Source: an uncultured Clostridia bacterium | GTDB taxonomy: Bacteria; Bacillota; Clostridia; Oscillospirales; Ruminococcaceae | DNA: 51,861 nt | NCBI GenBank assembly: GCA_947625125.1 | Contig: CANQNF010000020.1 | Location: forward strand, 1 to 51,861 | Reading direction: 5' to 3' | Shown here: in pieces, positions 8,393-14,537 of the stretch | How the letters are laid out: each line of letters opens with the position of its first letter | How positions within the stretch are numbered: position 1 is the stretch's first letter | Position numbers and translations under genes: made by a program | Notes under the pieces: model-generated | What the model was told of the DNA's origin: nothing | The model's input: the letters and a program-made list of their open reading frames with translations, nothing else | Database searches by the model: none

Positions 8393-8475
8393 GTTCGCGG
8401 TCAAAAACGACCGACCGCTCCGGCTCTGAGAGCTTTTTTCGCGTATCATAGCCCTCGAAAAGGGGGGTATGCGTG

Positions 8476-8598
8476 ATGAATGAGAATCTATACATCATTT
8501 TGATTATTCTTCTCGTTTTCTTGGAAATCATCCGTGAAATAAAAAAGCAACCGCCAGAGCATCCCAAAGCTAAGCGGTACTTTTTGTATCTGATTTAG
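8476..8598 (+). CDS. Read-through version of the small hydrophobic peptide (copy B)
   Basis: The product begins MNENLYIILIILLVFLEII and continues to the REIKK of copy D. The TAA that ends copy D is CAA here, so the frame continues through the damaged terminator to a TAG at 8598, giving 40 residues with an extra basic and aromatic tail. The SD AGGGGGG is paired with CCCTCG in a small hairpin. No good sense promoter is visible, and one terminator arm has decayed to ACCGC/GCGGT. I take this as a degenerating copy, although an altered functional peptide is possible. Confidence 0.5.
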   Translation: MNENLYIILIILLVFLEIIREIKKQPPEHPKAKRYFLYLI

Positions 8599-8624
8599 AC
8601 GGGTAGAGCCGTTCGGCTCTCTGC
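8560..8624 (-). ncRNA. Predicted antisense RNA of module B
   Basis: It starts near the GCAGAGAGCC block at 8624, with a 5' GAGCC-GAAC-GGCTC hairpin, and runs leftward into the 3' part of the peptide gene. Its terminator is weakened, so its length is uncertain. Confidence 0.45.
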
Positions 8625-8630
8625 AACATT

Positions 8631-8659
8631 ATTATAGCACACTCTTTCCCCGTTGTCAA
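8631..8659 (-). promoter_or_regulatory. Antisense-RNA promoter of peptide module B
   Basis: TTGACA (8659-8654), 17-nt spacer, TATAAT (8636-8631) on the minus strand, identical in core to those of modules A, C, D and E, even though the peptide side has decayed. Confidence 0.75.
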
Positions 8660-8673
8660 CTGTTTGAATGATT

Positions 8674-8702
8674 TTCCCCCGTCTAAATCTTAGGCGGGGG
8701 AA
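8674..8702 (-). terminator. Hairpin after the LCP gene
   Basis: TTCCCCCG and CGGGGGAA pair around an AT-rich loop about 45 nt past the LCP stop. The U-tract is modest on both strands. Confidence 0.5.
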
Positions 8703-8745
8703 TTTTACAGCGTGGAATTACTGCTTGGATAAATCTTTTAAAATA

Positions 8746-9807
8746 TTACTTATAGTATAGGCTCGTGACGAGCTCTCTGACCGCGTCCTCGTCGACGACC
8801 ATCGTCGGGGCGTCGTGCATGTCCTCGCCGTACTCGCCGTCGATGCGGTAAAAGCCCTTGAACGTGTAGTCGTAGGCGTTCAGGATCCACTTCGTGATGT
8901 CCTGCTTGCCCATGTCCGAAATCGTCGTGTCCATCATGTCGTCATAGAGATTGACAAGCTCTTTCGCCGTCATCGTCTCCTTGGCCTTTTGGATGAACGA
9001 TTCGCAGAACGCTATCTGCCTTGTCATGCGGTTTTCGTTGTAATAGCTGGTTTTCATGTTCTTGCGCGCACGGCAGAACGTCTCGGCATGTTCGCCTCTT
9101 AAAACCACCGTTTCGCCCATGACAAAGGTGTCGTCTACGCCGCTGAAGTCGTCCTCGATGAGCACCGGAACGCCGTCGACAGCGTCTGCGAGGGTAGAGA
9201 CCACCGAAAACGGGGCTGCGATGAAGCCTAAGAAAGGCACGTCGTCCCCTAAGAGCAGCTTGACCGATTTAAGAACGTTTCGGCCGCTCTGTCTCGTTCC
9301 GTCGCCGTAGGAGTAGGCGAGCGCTATCTGCTCGGTGACGAAGCCGTAGCTTTCGCCGATGTAGGAATAATTCTCGACCGGCACCGCCATGTCCCTGTTT
9401 ATCGAGATCAGGAAGTATTCTTTCGTCTTCATGTTCATCGACAGGACCATGATGACGTCCGACTGACCGGCGACGCGGTAGATGTCCTGTTCCTCCAAGA
9501 CCGGCCTGTCGACGCCGATGAGCAGGATATTTTTTATGTTATTGTCATAGGAGCCGTCGGCTTTCCATGTGGTCAGGTCCGCCTCGTCGACCGCTCCGTC
9601 CGGCCTGCCCTCGTCCTCGGGTATCTCAAGCTCGCCCGGTTCGTCGTCGGCTTGGGATTCGACGTCGGAGTCGTTTCTGTGCTTAGAGCCGTTTGACTTC
9701 TCGATCAGCTTTGCCGCGCCGAAAACGATGAGCAGGATCAAAACAAGGATGACCGCGAAGATGAGCACGTCGCGCTTTCTGAGCTTTTTCGGCGTTTTCT
9801 TCTTCAT
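8746..9807 (-). CDS. LytR-CpsA-Psr (LCP) family glycopolymer ligase
   Basis: LCP enzymes attach capsule or teichoic-type polymers to peptidoglycan on the outer face of the membrane. The 353 residues have a lysine-rich cytoplasmic start, one membrane segment (about 14-33), an acidic linker, and the LCP domain with NILLIGVDR, QSDVIMVLSMN, ISINRDMAVPV and the late RMTRQ motif, including the arginines and aspartates that bind the polyprenyl phosphate. It is the last gene of the capA-capB-LCP cluster, 18 nt after capB, so cotranscription is likely. Confidence 0.92.
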   Translation of the reverse strand: MKKKTPKKLRKRDVLIFAVILVLILLIVFGAAKLIEKSNGSKHRNDSDVESQADDEPGELEIPEDEGRPDGAVDEADLTTWKADGSYDNNIKNILLIGVDRPVLEEQDIYRVAGQSDVIMVLSMNMKTKEYFLISINRDMAVPVENYSYIGESYGFVTEQIALAYSYGDGTRQSGRNVLKSVKLLLGDDVPFLGFIAAPFSVVSTLADAVDGVPVLIEDDFSGVDDTFVMGETVVLRGEHAETFCRARKNMKTSYYNENRMTRQIAFCESFIQKAKETMTAKELVNLYDDMMDTTISDMGKQDITKWILNAYDYTFKGFYRIDGEYGEDMHDAPTMVVDEDAVRELVTSLYYK

Positions 9808-9825
9808 TCAAAACACCTGCCCTTA

Positions 9826-10536
9826 TCAGTAGCGGTATTCGGAGTTATACTTGTAATATTTGGAATATTTATACTTTCCGCCGTAGTGCGAATTCTCGCT
9901 TCCGACCTTGTTGAGCACGCAGCCCAGAACATTGGCCCCTACGCGTATAAGCTGGTTCTTGGCCTCGTTGACCTGGCGATAGTCGACCTCGTTTGCGGAC
10001 ACGACGATGATGGCTCCGCTGCAATTCGGGGCGATGATGGCCGCGTCGATAACTCGTCCGAGAGGGGGAGTGTCGATGATGATAAAGTCAAACGCTTTTT
10101 TCAGAACGTCGAGCATTGCGGTGAAAATTTTTCCCGAGAAAAGCGGAGTAGGGTTTAAAACATAGTTTCCGACCGGCAGCACATAGGCGTTCGGGATGTT
10201 GGTCTTATAGACCGCGTCGTTTATCTCGCCTTTGCCGGAGAGCACGTCCGCAAGACCGACAAGAGCAAGCCCGTCGTCAGCCTTTGCGCTATATCTTGCC
10301 GCAAAAACGGACTTACGCAGGTCGGCGTCGATGAGGAGCGTCTTGAGGCCGGCGTTCGCGTAGTTTCTCATCATCTCAAAGGATATGAGCGACTTGCCGG
10401 CGTTTTCGTCGACGGATGTTATGCAGATAAGCTTTACGCCCTCGCCCGAATAGGAGACGTTGGTCCTTAAGACGTTCATAGCCTCGCTCATCTCGTAGCT
10501 CGGTTCTTTAGCGACGTTGACGGTTATGCTTCTCAT
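9826..10536 (-). CDS. Tyrosine-protein kinase domain of a split BY-kinase (CapB/CpsD type)
   Basis: This cytoplasmic ATPase autophosphorylates on a C-terminal tyrosine cluster and regulates polysaccharide chain export. Visible are Walker A (SVDENAGKS), Walker A' (TLLIDADLR), Walker B (FIIIDTPPL) and a C-terminus with about eight tyrosines (HYGGKYKYSKYYKYNSEYRY). The 236 residues fit the CapB form, whose membrane activator is a separate chain. Its ATG overlaps the stop of the upstream capA-type gene by 4 nt, so translation is probably coupled. Confidence 0.93.
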   Translation of the reverse strand: MRSITVNVAKEPSYEMSEAMNVLRTNVSYSGEGVKLICITSVDENAGKSLISFEMMRNYANAGLKTLLIDADLRKSVFAARYSAKADDGLALVGLADVLSGKGEINDAVYKTNIPNAYVLPVGNYVLNPTPLFSGKIFTAMLDVLKKAFDFIIIDTPPLGRVIDAAIIAPNCSGAIIVVSANEVDYRQVNEAKNQLIRVGANVLGCVLNKVGSENSHYGGKYKYSKYYKYNSEYRY

Positions 10537-11423
10537 TTCTGCTCACCTCCGTTTTTGGGTCCCTCGGGTTTTTTCGGGGTATGCTGGCCGTTTTTGGCTT
10601 TGACCTCAGACCGGGAGCGGCTGCCGTAGCCGTATCCGTAGCCATAGCCGTAGCCTCCGTAGCCGTATCCGTAGCCTTTCTTCTTTTTGCCGCCCTCGTA
10701 GTAGACCTTGGTAAGAGTTACCATGCCGCAGCGCTGTTCGATATCCTCGGCAGTCTTGACGGTGGTGTCCATGACCGCGATGAAGATGATAACGCCGGCC
10801 GCTAAAACTGCGCCCAGAACGAACGCGATGACGACGGTCTTGGTAAGGCTCGGGAAACTCGGGTCCTCGGCCGCGATGGCGTAGTCGTAGATGTAAGGCA
10901 CCGAGACCTCCATGATCATCGAGATCTGCTCAACGGCATAGGTCGTGAGGTTGTTGGCGATGTTCTTGGCGAGCTTGGGGCTCGGGTCGGTGACGGTTAT
11001 CTTTATGATATGAGTGTCGGTCGGGTTGACGACGTCGACATTCTCGTAGAGCTCTTCGTAGGTGTATTCCAGCTCCATCTCGGAGATGATGTGCTCCAAA
11101 AGGGAGCGGGACTTGATGATGTCAACATAGTCGGGAGCAATGTTGGACGAAAGCTGAATATCGGCGAGGGACAGAAGCGAGTCGTTGGCCGAAACCAGAT
11201 AGACGGAGGTGGTGGAGGTGTAAAGGGGAGTGATAAAGAACTGGCAGACGATACCTGCGCCGAGGGCGAACAGAAGCGCCACGGCGATGATGATAAGGAT
11301 GTGTCGTCTTAAAGCGTTGAACAAAAGGAGCAGGTCTATTTCCTGGGTCTCCTCCTGAGCTCCCCCGGCGACGGTGTTGCGCTTTGCGAGTAAGCCGTCG
11401 GACTGGATTTCTTTTTCGTTCAT
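10533..11423 (-). CDS. Wzz/CapA-type polysaccharide co-polymerase, activator of the kinase
   Basis: The start ATG at 11423 has GAGG upstream; a start 21 nt earlier has none. The product is 296 residues. Two membrane segments bracket an extracellular Wzz domain: one near residues 42-64 and the second near 205-228 with the usual proline-containing lead-in (EDPSFPSLTKTVVI). The C-terminal cytoplasmic tail has a striking Gly-Tyr stretch (KKGYGYGYGGYGYGYGYGYG) followed by an Arg/Ser/Lys-rich end. Such a Tyr-rich tail on the activator, in addition to that on the kinase, is unusual. It is followed by the kinase and LCP genes in one unit. Confidence 0.9.
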   Translation of the reverse strand: MNEKEIQSDGLLAKRNTVAGGAQEETQEIDLLLLFNALRRHILIIIAVALLFALGAGIVCQFFITPLYTSTTSVYLVSANDSLLSLADIQLSSNIAPDYVDIIKSRSLLEHIISEMELEYTYEELYENVDVVNPTDTHIIKITVTDPSPKLAKNIANNLTTYAVEQISMIMEVSVPYIYDYAIAAEDPSFPSLTKTVVIAFVLGAVLAAGVIIFIAVMDTTVKTAEDIEQRCGMVTLTKVYYEGGKKKKGYGYGYGGYGYGYGYGYGSRSRSEVKAKNGQHTPKKPEGPKNGGEQK

Positions 11424-11449
11424 AAATACCTCAAAAATCTGCACTTATT

Positions 11450-11481
11450 GAAATCAGCAAACCGATGGGCTTGCTGATTTC
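11450..11481 (-). terminator. Hairpin between the surface-protein gene and the CapA gene
   Basis: GAAATCAGCAA pairs with TTGCTGATTTC (11 bp, 10-nt loop). There is no strong U-tract on the minus strand, so it may be a partial terminator that lets the upstream transcript reach the capsule genes. No separate promoter is obvious in this 95-bp gap. Confidence 0.55.
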
Positions 11482-11518
11482 ATTAGGTTTGTTTTGTTTT
11501 GTCAATTCGTCCGATGAA

Positions 11519-12229
11519 TTATCTTCTCTTGGAGATGACGGCTGCAGCGGCAGAAACGATCATCGGGATGACTGCGAGAGCAACACCGGTGCCAGGGTTC
11601 TTTTCCTCGGCAGCGGGAGCCTGAGCCTCGGGCTCGGGAGTAGTCTCGGTGTCTTCCTCAGCGTCGACCTCGGGAGCGTCGCCATCGTCAACGTTCTCGG
11701 ACTCTTCTTCGTTCTCAGTGCCCTGCTGCGGGTTGTCAACATCGGTAACATCCCACTTGTCAACGATAGCAATGTAGTGCCACTGGTTGAGGACGCCTGC
11801 GGGAGCAGAGATGGTGGCGCGGTCGCCGTTTACAACGACGGAAACGTTAGGAAGAACTTCCCAACCGTCGCGGACGATAACTACGCTGCTGGCGGAAGCG
11901 CCGGGAGCATAAACGTCAATGTTGACCATTTCGGTGTCGGCAACAGCAGAGTTGATGCTGATGTAGTAAAGGCCGATAACACCGGCAGTCTTGATCTCAT
12001 CATAAACAGCACCGGAGGACAGGGTGTCAACAGAAGCAGACAGCGGAAGTCCGGAAGCGGTAGTAGCATTGAAGGTGTACTTGCTGACGCCGGCGGAACC
12101 GGTGTAAGAAGCAGAGCCGGTAGAACCAACAGGAGCGTCGCCGGTCGGGCTGTTAGGAGCAGCGAAAGCTACTACAGTGAGAGAAAGGGTCAGGCAAAGA
12201 GCCAGGACGAATGCAAGAATTTTCTTCAT
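11519..12229 (-). CDS. Cell-wall-anchored surface protein with NPGTG sorting signal
   Basis: The start at 12229 (MKKILAFVLALCLTLSLTVV) gives a clear signal peptide; upstream in-frame codons lie across the promoter. The product is 236 residues. The mature part is a small beta-rich domain of about 130 residues rich in Ser, Ala, Val and Asp, then an acidic Glu/Asp/Pro linker (about 150-205). The end is NPGTG, a hydrophobic segment and KRR, the layout of a sortase substrate with an NPxTG variant of LPxTG. No sortase gene is in the window. It lies between the phosphatase and the CapA gene of the polymer locus, so it may share their regulation. The function is unknown. Confidence 0.85.
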   Translation of the reverse strand: MKKILAFVLALCLTLSLTVVAFAAPNSPTGDAPVGSTGSASYTGSAGVSKYTFNATTASGLPLSASVDTLSSGAVYDEIKTAGVIGLYYISINSAVADTEMVNIDVYAPGASASSVVIVRDGWEVLPNVSVVVNGDRATISAPAGVLNQWHYIAIVDKWDVTDVDNPQQGTENEEESENVDDGDAPEVDAEEDTETTPEPEAQAPAAEEKNPGTGVALAVIPMIVSAAAAVISKRR

Positions 12230-12346
12230 GAGTAATTCCCCACTTTCATTTACGTTTTTTTGAAATTCTTCGGAACATTTTTCGGTTGTCCCTACCGCGA
12301 ATTCATTTCGCACGGCCAAACCATGCCCCGAAGTGAATCCACCGTT

Positions 12347-12375
12347 ATGATACACCAAAACCGCGGATAAGTCAA
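12347..12375 (-). promoter_or_regulatory. Promoter of the NPGTG surface-protein gene
   Basis: Minus-strand TTGACT (12375-12370), 17-nt spacer, TATCAT (12352-12347), about 118 nt before the start codon. Confidence 0.6.
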
Positions 12376-12514
12376 GAGCTTAAAGCAAATTTCTGAGAAT
12401 TTCGTCAAAGTCTCCAAATATTAGGCCGAGTTTTGATGTGAAATGTTCAAAATTGTTTATGAATTTACGCCGATAACAGCGTTCTGCCGAAAAATGCCGT
12501 ATTTAATAATCTAT

Positions 12515-13270
12515 TCAAATCTCCTCGCCGCCAAGGAGTCTCAGCGGCCGCCGTACGAAAACCGCCTCCGCCGCAGGGTAGCCGAACCTCTCTGCAATGA
12601 AGCGGCATGACTCCGAGATGGGAGGGTCGCCCCGGGTCTCGTTGTGGCGGTCGTCCGATACCACGTCGACGGCTCCCTGCTCCAAAAGCTTCGTCACAAG
12701 CTTTCTTCGCGAAGTCTCAAAGGCCGCGGTGTTTATTTGCAGATATGCCCCAAGACTTTTCAGCTCATAAATGTTGTCCGGGTCGTCGAGCTTGTCGTAG
12801 CGTTCGATATGCGCCAAAAGCGGGATATAACCGTTGCCGAGAAGCTTTACGGTATACATTCTTATGTCGTCCCAGGAGGTGGTAGGATGAAACTCGGTAA
12901 GGACAGTGTTAGAGTCGCCGAGAGGCTTGCAGGAGCCGTCCCGAAGCCTGTCGATGGTGTCGGGGCGCATGAACACCTCGTTGCCGAGGTAGAGTTTCAT
13001 GTCCGGCAGAGTTTCCTGCACGAATTTTTTTGCGAGATCAAAGCTCTCGGCGATCTGCCGGGGCTTCGGCTCGAAAAGGGCGGGATTATAATGAGGCGTA
13101 AAGCATAAATGCCGAACGCCGAACGAATATTCAAGCTTTATAAGCTCATACATCTGCTCCTCGGTCTTGGCGCCGTCGTCAACGCCGAAGAGAATGTGAC
13201 TGTGAAGATTGCAGAGCCCGGCAGGCAATTCCGTCGGCCCGTCCCTGCGCTTCCTTTTTCCGAAAAGCAT
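12515..13270 (-). CDS. PHP-type tyrosine-protein phosphatase (CpsB/YwqE family)
   Basis: Counterpart of the tyrosine kinase: manganese-dependent PHP-fold phosphatases of this family remove phosphate from the CapB/CpsD tyrosine cluster. The 251 residues include LHSHILFGVDDGAKT, the family's metal-binding H-x-H..DDG motif, then FTPHYNP, GNEVF, HIERY and VSDDRHN, all metal-ligand positions of the PHP fold. The start has GGGAGG and a promoter upstream. It is separated from the CapA/CapB genes by the surface-protein gene, so regulation may be independent. Confidence 0.92.
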   Translation of the reverse strand: MLFGKRKRRDGPTELPAGLCNLHSHILFGVDDGAKTEEQMYELIKLEYSFGVRHLCFTPHYNPALFEPKPRQIAESFDLAKKFVQETLPDMKLYLGNEVFMRPDTIDRLRDGSCKPLGDSNTVLTEFHPTTSWDDIRMYTVKLLGNGYIPLLAHIERYDKLDDPDNIYELKSLGAYLQINTAAFETSRRKLVTKLLEQGAVDVVSDDRHNETRGDPPISESCRFIAERFGYPAAEAVFVRRPLRLLGGEEI

Positions 13271-13322
13271 AAGGCAGCCTCCCCGATCTTCCGAAAATAG
13301 AGGGTATTATCCGATATGTTAC

Positions 13323-13351
13323 ATTCTATCACTAAAGCGCCAAAAAATCAA
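13323..13351 (-). promoter_or_regulatory. Promoter of the phosphatase gene
   Basis: Minus-strand TTGATT (13351-13346), 17-nt spacer, TAGAAT (13328-13323), about 53 nt before the start codon. Confidence 0.6.
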
Positions 13352-13489
13352 GACCCGAACCGAAAAAGAAAACAGAAGTCGGAAATCAGATGACGGAAAG
13401 AGTAAACAGCAATGCCATACCCGCGCACGAATTAAGCGGGCTTGGTTTGACTTTTCGGCAAAGTTAAATTAAAATGTGCAGAGAGCCGC

Positions 13490-13524
13490 GGCGGCATGAT
13501 AAGCTAAAAAGCTTGCTCATCGCC
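13490..13524 (+). repeat. Conserved 35-nt hairpin upstream of module C
   Basis: Same imperfect hairpin as at 8358 and 13843. Here it is preceded by an intact GCAGAGAGCC block at 13478-13487, suggesting a fused older module end. Confidence 0.65.
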
Positions 13525-13525
13525 G

Positions 13526-13554
13526 TTGACAGGCTCATGAAATTATGATATAAT
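13526..13554 (+). promoter_or_regulatory. Sense promoter of peptide module C
   Basis: TTGACA (13526-13531), 17-nt spacer, TATAAT (13549-13554); the transcript starts near the GCAGAGAGCC block at 13562. Confidence 0.75.
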
Positions 13555-13604
13555 GTCCACAGCAGAGAGCCTGCGGTTCGTCCCTCCGAAAGGAGGTGCG
13601 CTTT

Positions 13605-13682
13605 ATGACTGTCGAAGAATTGATACTTATCATTATATTGGCATTTATCGTTCTTGAAATTTTTAAGACCATAAAGAAATAA
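13605..13682 (+). CDS. Small hydrophobic peptide of a type I toxin-like module (copy C)
   Basis: The product has 25 residues, starting MTVEELILIIILAF and ending LEIFKTIKK. It is related to copies A and E, but with different N-terminal residues and many synonymous changes, so the peptide itself appears to be under selection. The SD AAAGGAGG is enclosed in a perfect CCTCC-GAAA-GGAGG hairpin. Sense and antisense promoters are both consensus, so this copy appears intact. A toxin role is inferred, not shown. Confidence 0.7.
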   Translation: MTVEELILIIILAFIVLEIFKTIKK

Positions 13683-13753
13683 CCGCCGGCGTCTGACAAA
13701 TGCGGCGGTTTTCTTTTTAACTACCAATTTCGACGAGCCGTTCGGCTCTCTGC
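13668..13753 (-). ncRNA. Predicted antisense RNA of module C
   Basis: It begins near GCAGAGAGCCGAACGGCTCG (5' hairpin) and ends at the CCGCCG/CGGCGG stem, where minus-strand U-rich sequence follows. It overlaps the peptide mRNA only in the terminator. Confidence 0.6.
13681..13717. terminator. Shared bidirectional terminator of module C
   Basis: AACCGCCG (13681-13688) pairs with CGGCGGTT (13703-13710), followed rightward by TTCTTTTT and leftward by a U-rich tract. Confidence 0.75.
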
Positions 13754-13759
13754 ACTTTT

Positions 13760-13788
13760 ATTATAGCACATACTTTCCCCGTTGTCAA
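13760..13788 (-). promoter_or_regulatory. Antisense-RNA promoter of peptide module C
   Basis: TTGACA (13788-13783), 17-nt spacer, TATAAT (13765-13760) on the minus strand; TTCCCCG/CGGGGAA flank the -35 box. Confidence 0.75.
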
Positions 13789-13842
13789 CTGTTGCGGGGA
13801 ATTATTTTGTCTTGCGCATGCGATTTGGTCTGCTTGAGCCGT

Positions 13843-13877
13843 GGCGGCATGATAAGCTAAAAAGCTTACTCATCGCC
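13843..13877 (+). repeat. Conserved 35-nt hairpin upstream of module D
   Basis: One base differs from the copies at 8358 and 13490 (GCTTACTC for GCTTGCTC). A TGCTTGAGCC degenerate block precedes it. Confidence 0.65.
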
Positions 13878-13957
13878 GTTCGCGGTCAAAAACGACCGAC
13901 CGCTCCGGCTCTGAGAGCTTTTTTCGCGTATCATAGCCCTGAAAGGGGGTATGCGTG

Positions 13958-14032
13958 ATGAATGAGAATCTATACATCTTTTTGATTATACTTCTTGTCT
14001 TTTTAGAGATCATCCGTGAAATAAAAAAGTAA
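13958..14032 (+). CDS. Small hydrophobic peptide of a type I toxin-like module (copy D)
   Basis: The product has 24 residues: MNENLYIFLIILLVFL, then EIIREIKK. The N-terminus differs from the A/C/E type, but the hydrophobic core and lysine end are kept. The SD GGGGG pairs with CCCT around GAAA. An out-of-frame ATG seven bases upstream opens a 4-codon frame (MRDE) that overlaps the start and could couple translation. The terminator and antisense promoter are intact, but no consensus sense promoter is visible, as in copy B. Confidence 0.65.
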   Translation: MNENLYIFLIILLVFLEIIREIKK

Positions 14033-14109
14033 CCGCCAGTGCTCGCCAAAGCTGGGCGGTTGCTTTTTTGCAATTTGTTTAGTATAAGGTAAGCCGTTCT
14101 GCTCTCTGC
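14020..14109 (-). ncRNA. Predicted antisense RNA of module D
   Basis: It starts at the GCAGAGAGCAGAACGGCTTA block and runs to the shared terminator at 14031-14069. Confidence 0.55.
14031..14069. terminator. Shared bidirectional terminator of module D
   Basis: AACCGCC (14031-14037) pairs with GGCGGTT (14055-14061), with TTTTTT on the right and the complement of an A-run on the left. Confidence 0.75.
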
Positions 14110-14115
14110 ACTTTT

Positions 14116-14144
14116 ATTATAGCACACTCTTTCCCCGTTGTCAA
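14116..14144 (-). promoter_or_regulatory. Antisense-RNA promoter of peptide module D
   Basis: TTGACA (14144-14139), 17-nt spacer, TATAAT (14121-14116) on the minus strand. Confidence 0.75.
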
Positions 14145-14258
14145 CTGCTGCGAGGAATTTTTCATGCCCGGGCAGGATTATACTTTCGGTAATAAAACTG
14201 AAAAATATTATATTAAAAGGTATACCCACACCGTCCCAGAGCTTGGCTCTGTTCCCCA

Positions 14259-14349
14259 CTTGACCGGGGAGCGGGTCCCCGAGCGGGCGGCAAAGGGCAG
14301 AGGCTGCGCAGGAGCCGCGGGCCCGCGAGGGGATCCCGAGGCGGTCAAG
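14259..14349. repeat. GC-rich branched palindrome (cloverleaf type), copy 1
   Basis: CTTGACCG (14259-14266) pairs with CGGTCAAG (14342-14349) and encloses GGGGAGCGGGTCCCC and further GC-rich hairpins. The architecture is like the elements at 19.4, 19.7 and 32.0 kb, but the sequence differs. No gene is seen between 14145 and 14440. Confidence 0.45.
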
Positions 14350-14447
14350 CCCGCAGCAGGGCGCTTGGCCGCGCTTTGTCAAATCGGCCGTTTCGTTTTC
14401 CCGATTTTTTCACCCCCTTATTCATAAAATTTTCATCAAATATCCCC

Positions 14448-14476
14448 TTTACAAAACGCCCGGTTTGTGCTATTAT
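14448..14476 (+). promoter_or_regulatory. Promoter of the pyruvate:ferredoxin oxidoreductase gene
   Basis: TTTACA (14448-14453), 17-nt spacer, TATTAT (14471-14476), 61 nt before the start codon. Confidence 0.6.
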
Positions 14477-14537
14477 TAGTGTGCAAAGTTATGCGGATAC
14501 CATAACGCTTTGAAATAATTTCTATAGGAGGATGTTT

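Noticed and set aside
8385-8567. 60-codon minus-strand frame over peptide module B
   Set aside because: It is the antisense of the peptide gene and leader, and also occurs over module D. It has no SD, and the plus-strand peptide with its masked SD is the better reading.
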